Virus record (IMG/VR): IMGVR_UViG_3300032160_000299
Span: 1 to 23,614 of that record
DNA length: 23,614 bases
Reading direction: 5' to 3' (one strand)
Source: a virus
This document shows, piece by piece, positions 7,598-14,181 of this stretch (its first letter is position 1; the number at the start of each line of letters is the position of its first letter). A program made the position numbers and the translations under genes. The notes under the pieces are model-generated. The model worked only from the letters and a program-made list of their open reading frames with translations, was not told the origin of the DNA and did no database searches.

Positions 7598-7827
7598 GTA
7601 ACGTTCGCGTGATGTCGCCGACAGGCGAGCTCGGCACCATCCCGGCGGAGAACCTGGCGGAAGCAGTGAAAGCCGGGGCGCGGGTGATGACGGCCGACGA
7701 TATGCGGGAACTTCGGCAAGAGATTTTCATGCAGCACGCAGTTTTCAAAGACGAGCACCAGCGATCGCGGAAACGCAAGCGGCGTTCGATCCTGACTAGT
7801 GGCCGCGTCAGGCGCGGACGGCGATGA
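7594..7827 (+). CDS. Small phage protein with a GxIPxxxLxxAxxxGA motif
   Basis: A 77-residue protein with a GTG start overlapping the previous stop. The N-terminal half contains SPTGELGTIPAENLAEAVKA followed by GARVM. From memory, small proteins with a 'PxGxxGxIP...L..A...GA' pattern occur in phage head-gene neighbourhoods; function unknown. The C-terminus is highly basic (RSRKRKRRS, SGRVRRGRR), suggesting nucleic-acid or portal contact. The stop overlaps the next ATG (ATGA at 7824-7827). Confidence 0.6.
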   Translation: MSNVRVMSPTGELGTIPAENLAEAVKAGARVMTADDMRELRQEIFMQHAVFKDEHQRSRKRKRRSILTSGRVRRGRR

Positions 7828-8267
7828 CGGCAGTGATCTGGTTTCTTGCGGGGCTGCTCGTCGCCATCCTGGGCGTCGGGTGGTTCGCCTTCGAGCGCCA
7901 GCGCGCGGTCTTTGAGCAGCTGGTCGAGGAAGTCAAGAACGATCGCGATGGCGCTTACCAGGAGATGCGCGTCTATCGCGGGCTGCTCTTCCCTGTGGTG
8001 AGAATGGCGGAAGAGGGAAAAAGTGTTGCAGGTTCGACTCCTGCCTCGCCGGTGCCCCTGGCGAGTAGCTCAATGGTAGAGCCTGCGGCCGGTCAAAAAG
8101 CCGGCCGGAGTTCAGGGCGTGCGCGGCCGCGTCAGCGCGTACCGTTCCGGCAGTTTTTCAATATGGCGCGCCGCGAGACGAACACGCCCCAGAAAAAGAC
8201 CGACGCCCTGGCCAGCGCGCTCGAATTAGCAACTCAATCCAAGGAGAAAAATTCCAATGGCAACTAG
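7824..8267 (+). CDS. One-helix membrane protein; 3' half overlaid by RNA-like element
   Basis: The frame gives 147 residues. Residues 4-22 are a transmembrane helix (VIWFLAGLLVAILGVGWFA). Residues 23-65 are charged and helical (ERQRAVFEQLVEEVKNDRDG), resembling small holin- or spanin-like phage membrane proteins. From about residue 66 the character changes: AGSTPAS and SSSMVEP are simply the reading of a tRNA T arm and D arm, and a basic Arg-rich stretch follows. The natural gene may once have ended near 8020, with the later frame open by chance. The last 34 residues from an internal Met at 8163 (MARRETNTPQKKT) could be a separate small product, but no ribosome binding site precedes it. Confidence 0.5.
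   Translation: MTAVIWFLAGLLVAILGVGWFAFERQRAVFEQLVEEVKNDRDGAYQEMRVYRGLLFPVVRMAEEGKSVAGSTPASPVPLASSSMVEPAAGQKAGRSSGRARPRQRVPFRQFFNMARRETNTPQKKTDALASALELATQSKEKNSNGN
8028..8107 (+). ncRNA. Circularly permuted tRNA-like RNA (T arm, acceptor, D arm, hairpin)
   Basis: The T arm comes first: 8028-8032 (GCAGG) pairs with 8040-8044 (CCTGC) around the canonical loop TTCGACT. Next, 8045-8051 (CTCGCCG) pairs with 8059-8065 (TGGCGAG) as a 7-base-pair acceptor stem (six Watson-Crick pairs and one G-U), closed by GTGCCCC (8052-8058). TA (8066-8067) occupies tRNA positions 8-9. A perfect D arm follows: GCTC/GAGC around AATGGTA (8068-8082), with the expected A14, G18-G19 and A21. Last comes a 7-base-pair GC hairpin (8086-8107) with an 8-base loop TCAAAAAG. 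This is tRNA order permuted with its ends in the variable region. The last hairpin is not a standard 7-base anticodon loop and no 3' CCA is encoded, so decoding is doubtful. Remnants of two tandem tRNAs are the main alternative. Confidence 0.7.
8104..8158 (+). terminator. Terminator-like hairpin after the tRNA-like element
   Basis: GCCGGA (8104-8109) pairs with TCCGGC (8146-8151), enclosing a second imperfect helix (GCGC 8121-8124 with GCGC 8135-8138, plus flanking pairs). TTTTT follows at 8154-8158. It partly competes with the preceding GC hairpin for bases 8104-8107, so the two could be alternative folds. The enclosed loop is long for a classical Rho-independent terminator. Confidence 0.4.
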
Positions 8268-8919
8268 CACTCCAGTTCCAACGCAGACTAAGCCGGCGCC
8301 CGTCGTCATTCCCGATGTGGTGCTGTTCAAAGCCTTCGGCCGCGTGCTTCCCGCTCTGGTCCTGGCACATCGCTTCGGCGAAGTGTCCCACCTGGGATCA
8401 CACGGCGAGCCGCTGCTCACCCTGGCCGTCATTGACCCGGCCCGCGAAAGCGGACTCGACAAGGACAAGGACGGAAACTTCGTCTATCCTGTCGGCCGCA
8501 TCCCGCAGGTTTTCACCGAGCACGACGTGGTCCACGTCTCGCACCTTTTCTCGGACGAATTCAAAAAGAAGAAAGCGATCCAGTCGCCGGCCGACGTCGC
8601 CGCCCAACGCGGCCACGGCGAATGGTCAGAATTCGTCGGTGATAATGACGAGCTGGTGGATCGCCTGCGCCGCAACCTGGGCGAAGCCACGGCTGAGGCG
8701 CTCAAGCAGAGCGATCAGTCGAACCGGCAGCGCGCCCGCGCGGAACTCGCCGAGTTCAAGCTGGCCGACGCCAACAACCAGATCGACAAGCAGGGCAAGA
8801 TCATCGCGAAGCTGCAGTCGGATACGATCGCGGCCGCTATGACGAAGCCGGCGGCATTCCCTGGCGCAACTGCTACGGAAGGCCAAAGCGCCTCAGGCAG
8901 CGAAGCCCCGAAGCAGTAG
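8257..8919 (+). CDS. Unassigned phage protein with C-terminal coiled coil
   Basis: A 220-residue protein with a strong ribosome binding site (AAGGAG, 8241-8246). The N-terminal ~140 residues are a mixed alpha/beta region with a Pro-rich start and segments such as VLFKAFGRVLPALVLAHRFG and PLLTLAVIDPARESG. Residues about 145-195 (DELVDRLRRNLGEATAEALK and following) are strongly helical and coiled-coil-like. The tail is Ala/Ser-rich and probably disordered. I do not recognise the family. Its location among packaging and head genes suggests a virion or assembly role. The start lies just inside the end of the upstream frame. Confidence 0.75.
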   Translation: MATSTPVPTQTKPAPVVIPDVVLFKAFGRVLPALVLAHRFGEVSHLGSHGEPLLTLAVIDPARESGLDKDKDGNFVYPVGRIPQVFTEHDVVHVSHLFSDEFKKKKAIQSPADVAAQRGHGEWSEFVGDNDELVDRLRRNLGEATAEALKQSDQSNRQRARAELAEFKLADANNQIDKQGKIIAKLQSDTIAAAMTKPAAFPGATATEGQSASGSEAPKQ

Positions 8920-8967
8920 CAGCGCGTCCCCGCTCAACACTCCGAAGAAACGAGGCAGCACACAACC

Positions 8968-9318
8968 ATGCTGACAAGCGAACGTAAACCGTTTTTCCAC
9001 GGCGCCGATCGCGCCGTGGACAGCGGTGATGACAAGGCCGGCAAGGACAGCAAGTCGAAAGGCGACGGCCTGCATCACCACGAGCTCCACGAGGACGAGG
9101 GCGGCGGCTACCACTCCGTGCACACTCATCCCGACGGCCGCAAGGAACACGGCGATTACGCCACCTACGAAGACGGCCGCGATCACATGGACGAGAAGTT
9201 CGGCCACGGCGAGGACCGCGAGGAATCCGCCGACGACGGCAGCGGCAACGAAGGCGGCGGCGATATGGACGCCGATGACATCGCCGGCAGCTACGGCCGC
9301 GCCGGCAGCTGCGAGTAA
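8968..9318 (+). CDS. Highly acidic, His-rich small protein
   Basis: A 116-residue protein. The centre is a dense His/Asp/Glu region (HHHELHEDEGGGYHSVHTH), then PDGRKEHGDYATYEDGRDHM, followed by an Asp/Gly-rich C-terminus (DDGSGNEGGGDMDADDIAG). The composition suggests divalent-metal binding and a largely unstructured chain. The sequence around EGGGYHSVHTHPDG looks like a conserved motif I associate with small proteins in environmental phages, but no function is known to me. GAGG (8951-8954) lies well upstream of the ATG, so the binding site is mediocre. Confidence 0.65.
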   Translation: MLTSERKPFFHGADRAVDSGDDKAGKDSKSKGDGLHHHELHEDEGGGYHSVHTHPDGRKEHGDYATYEDGRDHMDEKFGHGEDREESADDGSGNEGGGDMDADDIAGSYGRAGSCE

Positions 9319-9378
9319 CCAACAGTTTCCGACGTTTCACCATTTCGATCGACTTCCCACTAGGAGAAAACCAGCACC

Positions 9379-11223
9379 ATGAAAAAGCTACGTTTGATTC
9401 TCTGGTTGTACATCGCACTGGATCTGTTCATCGGAGGGCACAATGGTGGCCTTTTACCGCTGCCTCTCCTGGTGCCGCAAGCCAAGGCGCAATCGATTCC
9501 CATCGCCACTTCGACCGGCCCGTCCGCGATCTCGTTTGTCGCCGGAAAGTTTGTGGCCAACGAGTACAGCAACTACGGCAACCCTCTCGATTCGCAGGTC
9601 TATGGCGGCAACGCTTCGACCGGCTCTTCGACGATCACCCTGCGCGGTGGCTACATCGTCCTGAAGGACGGCCGTTCCATCGTTCCGTTCGCGGTTGGCG
9701 TGCCCATCGTCATCAATGACACCACGCCGGAGCTGGTGACGCCGACCGCAGTTTCCGGCTGCTACAAATCGCAGGGCATGAACCAGGACGCGATCCTGGT
9801 GACCTGCAGCGTCACCGCCAGCTTCAGCTTCACGCACGGGATTGGCGCCTCAGTGAGTTCCGGCACAGCCGGAGCTGCCGAAGCCGCCAACGATGCGGTC
9901 AACTGGGGCGGCGGCGTAGTGGTGCTCGCTCCCGGCTGGAAAGCTCAGCTGAATACTTCCTGCACCAACTGCTACGCCAACCAGACAGCGGCGCTGCAGG
10001 CGATTCTGCCCTACCCCAACGTCACCTTCGAGGATGACCAGCAAGGCCCGCCGCTCTACTGGAACCCCACTCCGGCGTTTGGCACTGCCTTCTCGGCTCC
10101 CTCCGCGCTGGCTTCGGGCACGGCGTTCTCCAGCACCACGGTTGCAGGATCTGCTTCCTACACCGGGGGCACCATCCACCTCTGCTATTCGCTGGTGGAC
10201 ATCATGGGCCACGAAGGCCCGTGCTCTTCGGACTATTCGTTCGCTGACACCTCGGCGAAAGCCATCGTGTTCACTGCGCCTCCGCCAGCGACCGGCGCCG
10301 TCGGATGGATTCCCTACATCGGACTGGAGTCTGGCGCAACCCAGAACGAGTACCAGGTGAAACTGTGGACCCAGCCCAGCGTAACCGGCAACCTTCCAGT
10401 AGGAAACGGGGTCTGCACCTTAAGTCCGATCCTCTTGCCGGCGGGAATTTTCGCCTGCGCCATCAGCAACGCCACCTACGGCGAGACCGGGTCGGGCGCA
10501 ACTGTGGCCGCTTATCCGGTGGTCACCTCTCCGCTGCCGGTGTTTGCCGGCGGCCAGGATGGTTCCGCCCCGAACTCTTACCTCGAAGGGAACACGGCTT
10601 CGCGCACGGTCTACCAGTACCAGCCGGGCGCCTCGCCGGGAACCCCTGGAGTGAATCGCACCTACGCTCCTTTCAACATCACCACTGCGGCAGCCTCGAC
10701 GGTCCCGCAAATCCTCGGAACCCTCGATCTGCCCGCGGGCTTTATGAACTACGTGGGGCGCTCAGTTGAGATCTGTGGCTATGCGTATTCCTCGACCCAG
10801 GGCGCAAGCACGATTGTGCAGATTGAATTCGAGTGGGATGCGCAAGGCTCGGACGTGACCACGGGCTTACCCGTAAAGCTCGGCGGCCCGATGGCCTTGG
10901 GCACTCTGACGACTGGCACCGTCGCCTCGTTCGATTTCTGCCAGGACATCACAACCACAGTGGCGGCGGCTGGGGCTACGGGCGGCTCACTGCAAACCGC
11001 TCACGGCTACCTCGCAGAGTGCGCCCTCAATACCTGCGCCACTCCATTCGTCGCTCCTAACGTGGGACCAGCGGCCAGCGCTTCGACCGGCTCTGCCCCC
11101 ACTTCTGCTGTGGGTTCGTTGAATCTGGCCGGTCCGTCCCGGATTCACATCGTCATGGTGCAAACCACCTCTTCCACTGCTGTCCCCAAGCTGGTTAACC
11201 TGACGATGCGTGTCCTCAACTGA
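9379..11223 (+). CDS. Second exported beta-rich protein, putative tail fibre or spike
   Basis: A 614-residue protein with a good ribosome binding site (TAGGAGA, 9361-9367). Residues 1-37 make a signal peptide: KK at 2-3, a hydrophobic core LILWLYIALDLFIGG, and an AKA|Q cleavage site. The mature part is rich in Gly, Ser, Thr, Ala and Val. It includes NWGGGVVVLAPGWKAQL (about residues 175-191), which resembles the first coil of a beta-helix or glycan-binding fibre, and a C-terminal sandwich-like end (GPSRIHIVMVQTTSST). Several Cys pairs are present (SCTNC, CALNTC). Like the protein at 1909-4383 it combines a Sec-type signal with a fibre-like body. Sequence identity between the two is not obvious, so they may be functional analogues rather than duplicates. 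Confidence 0.65.
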   Translation: MKKLRLILWLYIALDLFIGGHNGGLLPLPLLVPQAKAQSIPIATSTGPSAISFVAGKFVANEYSNYGNPLDSQVYGGNASTGSSTITLRGGYIVLKDGRSIVPFAVGVPIVINDTTPELVTPTAVSGCYKSQGMNQDAILVTCSVTASFSFTHGIGASVSSGTAGAAEAANDAVNWGGGVVVLAPGWKAQLNTSCTNCYANQTAALQAILPYPNVTFEDDQQGPPLYWNPTPAFGTAFSAPSALASGTAFSSTTVAGSASYTGGTIHLCYSLVDIMGHEGPCSSDYSFADTSAKAIVFTAPPPATGAVGWIPYIGLESGATQNEYQVKLWTQPSVTGNLPVGNGVCTLSPILLPAGIFACAISNATYGETGSGATVAAYPVVTSPLPVFAGGQDGSAPNSYLEGNTASRTVYQYQPGASPGTPGVNRTYAPFNITTAAASTVPQILGTLDLPAGFMNYVGRSVEICGYAYSSTQGASTIVQIEFEWDAQGSDVTTGLPVKLGGPMALGTLTTGTVASFDFCQDITTTVAAAGATGGSLQTAHGYLAECALNTCATPFVAPNVGPAASASTGSAPTSAVGSLNLAGPSRIHIVMVQTTSSTAVPKLVNLTMRVLN

Positions 11224-11245
11224 CGTGCCCGCGCTGTCGATCAAG

Positions 11246-11404
11246 ATGCGGCGCGCCACGGCGATCGCCGAGCACGATCCGGAGAAGCTCTACAAGCGAA
11301 ACCGATCGTTGCTCGGCATGACCCACCGGCAGCTGCACGAATTCGCCGATACGCCGGAAAGCGGCCTCCCCGAGCGCAAGCGTAAGCGGCCGAAGCACGA
11401 CTGA
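11246..11404 (+). CDS. Small basic phage protein (NRxLLxMxxxQLxEFA motif)
   Basis: A 52-residue protein from the ATG at 11246 (MRRATAIAEHDPEKLYKRN). The pattern HDPEKLYKRNRSLLGM, THRQLHEFADTP, GLP plus a basic tail matches a small protein type I have seen repeatedly beside portal and capsid genes in environmental phages ('KxNxxxLxMxxxQLxxFAxTxxxGLP'). Its function is unknown. GTG codons at 11210 and 11225 would extend it into the end of the fibre gene and cannot be excluded. Confidence 0.6.
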   Translation: MRRATAIAEHDPEKLYKRNRSLLGMTHRQLHEFADTPESGLPERKRKRPKHD

Positions 11405-11410
11405 TTTCCC

Positions 11411-11587
11411 TTGTCCCGCTCCGTGCTCAAACCGGAACATCGGCAGCAGCTGGCCGATCTCCGCGCCTGGGCGCGAAAGCAGGGACAACAACAAGCTCTG
11501 GCGCAGGACCGCGCTTCTTCACCTTCTCTCTCTGAACTGAAGCCAACCGGGTCACCTGCGCCAGATAGTTCTCAACCGAGCGAGTAG
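11411..11587 (+). CDS. Possible small protein, Gln-rich
   Basis: An open frame from TTG 11411 (or GTG 11423) to TAG 11587 would give 58 or 54 residues. It has one helix-forming stretch (PEHRQQLADLRAWARKQG) followed by a Ser/Pro-rich tail. It fills the gap between two small genes, and its stop lies 2 bases before the next ATG. There is no Shine-Dalgarno sequence and no family match, so the call rests on frame continuity and spacing. Confidence 0.35.
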   Translation: MSRSVLKPEHRQQLADLRAWARKQGQQQALAQDRASSPSLSELKPTGSPAPDSSQPSE

Positions 11588-11589
11588 CT

Positions 11590-11769
11590 ATGGCCAACTT
11601 CATCAGGAAAGCCATCCGGCATCCGGGCGCGGAAACGCGAGCGGCAAAGCGGAACAAGCGATCGAAGCGGCAAGAAGCCGAAGTCGAATCCCACTCCTCG
11701 AACCCTCATATTCGCGCCCGTGGCCTGCTGGGATTGCGGTTTATGAAGGGCGGAGATTTGCACCGCTAA
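11590..11769 (+). CDS. Small basic phage head-region protein (KAIxHPGAxTxxAK motif)
   Basis: A 59-residue protein directly abutting the portal start (TAAATGG). The N-terminus MANFIRKAIRHPGAETRAAK matches a short motif common in small phage proteins ('xKAIxxPGAxTxxAK'). The end NPHIRARGLLGLRFMKGG resembles the paired 'SPxxRxRAxLAxxL' segment of the same proteins. They are strongly basic and typically sit near portal or capsid genes; their role is not established. Recognition is from memory of the pattern, not an alignment. Confidence 0.6.
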   Translation: MANFIRKAIRHPGAETRAAKRNKRSKRQEAEVESHSSNPHIRARGLLGLRFMKGGDLHR

Positions 11770-14181
11770 ATGGACATCACCGAAGAACTCGACCAGGCGT
11801 CGCCGGCCGGCGACGCCGCGGAAGAAGAAGAACAGAGCTACGAGACCACCGACGGCAAGCCTTACGCCGACGACTTCTCGAACCTCTCCGAAGCCCGCCT
11901 GGGAGAACTGCGGGACGTGTGTGGCGCGATGGATCAGCGCGACGAGTGGGCGCGCATGATCGAGATCATTCGCACCACCCTGCGGCGCTATTTTCTGATC
12001 GGGCAGCAGCATCCGGAATGGAACTCGGACGCCGGCACCTTCCAGGTCGGCCCGTCGGGCGTGACGCTCGGCGATGAGGATGAAAATTACGAAGAGTTTT
12101 TCGAGGAAGAGTTCAACCTCTACCGCGCCTACCACGACGTCTTCAATGCCGTCTTCTCGCAAACCGCGGCGCCCTCGCGCATGGAACCCGACAAGCCGCA
12201 AAACGGCGACTCGGTGAAGGCCGCGCGCGAAGCCGGCAAATACCTCGATGTGTACCAGAAATTCAACCCGCCGAAAGTCGCGCAGTCGGAAGTCGGGACC
12301 CTGATGTGGACCGACGGCCGCATCGTCGCCGTCACCGACTACGAAACCGACGAGGAAAAATGCGGCGTCGACGAAGACGGCGAGCCGCTCGGCTCCGAGA
12401 TCACGCACTACTACGGCGTGCTCGAAACCAAGTGCCCCATCGTCGAGCCGTTCCGCAAGTGGCCTTACCTGAAAGTCGAGCGCGAGCTCGACATCGTCAC
12501 CGCCAAGCACGAGAACCCCAAGCTCGCGTCGAAGATCGAGAACTCCGCCAAGGGCCAGATCCCGAACAACGAGATCGCGCGCATGTCGCGGATCGCGGTG
12601 GCTGAGGGTATCGCGCAAGTTTCCTCGGACACGCTCGCCTACCTGGTCACCGAGGCACGTTGGTGGCTGCGGCCGCAGGCCTTCCGCCACCTTTCCCCCG
12701 ACAAGCAAGCCTTCTGGATCGGCGGCGAAGACAAGACCGAGAGCGGAGACAAGCGCAAGATCAAAGGCATTTTCGAGAAAGGCTGCCAGGTGAAATATAT
12801 CGGCACCGTGTTCGCCGGCGCCAAGCCAATCGCGACGGACGCCCAGGTCAAAGTGATGCACACCAATCCCGGCACCGGCAACACTCGTGGCTCGAAGTCC
12901 GACGCGCTCATTCCGATCCAGATGGAATTCAACGACGCGATGGGCATGTACAGCGAAATGATCCACAAGTGCATCCCACACACCCTGGTCAACACGCAGC
13001 AGACCAGCCTGGCCGCGCTCACCGAGCAGTTTTCGCGGTTCGGGGAGTGGGCGGCGCTGCAGATCGACAATGGCCTGCCTCTTGCCGAGAACATTTTCCA
13101 GGAGCAGACCGTCGACGTCCCCGCAAGCTTTCCGCAGTGGATCGCGAACCTGCAGGCGACGCTCCCGCAGCAGCTGGCCAACATCCAGCCGGCGATGTTT
13201 GGCGGCAACATGGAAGACCAGAAGACCGCGAAGGCCTACCAGCAGGCGAAGGATATGTCGCTCGGGGTGATGGCGATCGTTTGGGTGCCCTACCTGCAAT
13301 TCGCCGCCGGCATTCGCTGGCAGGCGGCACGCCTGGCAGCCAAACGCGAACAGAAACAGATCCAAGTTTCGCTCCCCGAAAAAGGTGGAAGATCGAAGAC
13401 AGTCTCGGTCGATGTGGGGGTGCTCGGCAGTGGCGGCTATCTCTCGACCGCGATCACCGACCAGAATTTCCCCGAGTCCCACACCGACCAGCAGAATCGC
13501 TGGTTCGGCATCTTCCAGTCGGCCGAGTCGAACCCCGCCGGCATTTCCGCGCAGATCCTCGCCGAGCCTGACAACCGCGTCGGCCTGAAAGAAGCGATCG
13601 GCCTCAAGCTGGTCATGCCCGGCGAGCAGGCGCGCGATCGCCAACTGAACGAGTGGGAACTGATGAAAAAGGAAGACGGCCCTATTCCCGACGTCGAAGG
13701 CGCCCAGGCGAAGACGGCCGCAAAACAGCAAGCGGCGCAGCAGGCGATCGAGGCGGTGAATCCTGGAACGCCGGCGCCGCCCGTCCCCGAGGAACCGCCG
13801 GAACCGAAGTCGAGTGTACCGATCCGCGTCGGCGATGACGACATCGAACACGCCCGGACCTGCCGCCGAATTTTAGAAAGCCAGGAAGTTTGGGATCTGC
13901 TGACCGAGGCGCCCGAAGTTGTCGAGGACCTGGTGCTGCACATGACGGCACACCTGAAACGGGCGCAGACCTCAGGCATTCAAATCCCCCCGGACCTGCT
14001 CGGGATCATTCCCCCGCCGCCAGTTCCCGCTTTGCCCGGAGCCCCCGGCGCCCCTGCACTGCCAGCCGCAGGCGCAGGCGTAGTGCCTCCGGTGAAGAAA
14101 GCCCCAGCAGCAGCAGCAGCAGCACCAGCCGCGGCGCTCGCGGCACCTTTAGGAGGATCCAATGCTACGGTATCTGCTTAA
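11770..14181 (+). CDS. Portal protein (putative)
   Basis: An 803-residue protein placed after terminase and directly before the scaffold-like and capsid genes, where the portal is expected. The N-terminus is acidic (EEEEQ). Helical segments DEWARMIEIIRTTLRRYFL and DYETDEEK lead into an alpha/beta core. TQQTSLAALTEQFSRFGEWA, LPQQLANIQPAMFGGNMEDQ and TAKAYQQAKDMSLGVMAIVW (middle to late part) resemble the stem/clip helices and the 'ARQRSE/Q-T-A-K-A' type late portal segment of podovirus-like portals. The C-terminus is a Pro/Ala linker with a six-CAG tract encoding poly-Ala. The 3' end overlaps the scaffold gene by 20 bases. It would form the dodecameric DNA channel and terminase dock. Assignment rests on size, order and style, not on a signature motif. 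Confidence 0.7.
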   Translation: MDITEELDQASPAGDAAEEEEQSYETTDGKPYADDFSNLSEARLGELRDVCGAMDQRDEWARMIEIIRTTLRRYFLIGQQHPEWNSDAGTFQVGPSGVTLGDEDENYEEFFEEEFNLYRAYHDVFNAVFSQTAAPSRMEPDKPQNGDSVKAAREAGKYLDVYQKFNPPKVAQSEVGTLMWTDGRIVAVTDYETDEEKCGVDEDGEPLGSEITHYYGVLETKCPIVEPFRKWPYLKVERELDIVTAKHENPKLASKIENSAKGQIPNNEIARMSRIAVAEGIAQVSSDTLAYLVTEARWWLRPQAFRHLSPDKQAFWIGGEDKTESGDKRKIKGIFEKGCQVKYIGTVFAGAKPIATDAQVKVMHTNPGTGNTRGSKSDALIPIQMEFNDAMGMYSEMIHKCIPHTLVNTQQTSLAALTEQFSRFGEWAALQIDNGLPLAENIFQEQTVDVPASFPQWIANLQATLPQQLANIQPAMFGGNMEDQKTAKAYQQAKDMSLGVMAIVWVPYLQFAAGIRWQAARLAAKREQKQIQVSLPEKGGRSKTVSVDVGVLGSGGYLSTAITDQNFPESHTDQQNRWFGIFQSAESNPAGISAQILAEPDNRVGLKEAIGLKLVMPGEQARDRQLNEWELMKKEDGPIPDVEGAQAKTAAKQQAAQQAIEAVNPGTPAPPVPEEPPEPKSSVPIRVGDDDIEHARTCRRILESQEVWDLLTEAPEVVEDLVLHMTAHLKRAQTSGIQIPPDLLGIIPPPPVPALPGAPGAPALPAAGAGVVPPVKKAPAAAAAAPAAALAAPLGGSNATVSA
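14151..14156 (+). promoter_or_regulatory. Ribosome binding site of scaffold-like gene
   Basis: A perfect AGGAGG, 5 bases before the ATG at 14162 and inside the portal coding sequence. It fixes the start and explains the 20-base overlap. Confidence 0.8.

Noticed and set aside
8028-8082. An ordinary tRNA gene
   Set aside because: The T arm precedes the D arm. Upstream of the T arm there is no D arm or matching acceptor strand, so no normal tRNA can be folded in linear order.
8028-8107. A permuted tmRNA (ssrA)
   Set aside because: The topology is similar, but the D arm is a full canonical tRNA D arm, and no tag-peptide frame or pseudoknots are visible nearby.
11572-13851. A 759-residue minus-strand open frame opposite the portal gene
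   Set aside because: It is the antisense shadow of the portal frame in GC-rich DNA: rich in Arg, Leu, Gly and His, no ribosome binding site, no recognisable domains.
14105-14122. A six-unit CAG repeat as a possible regulatory microsatellite
   Set aside because: It lies in frame in the Pro/Ala-rich portal C-terminus and simply encodes an Ala tract.
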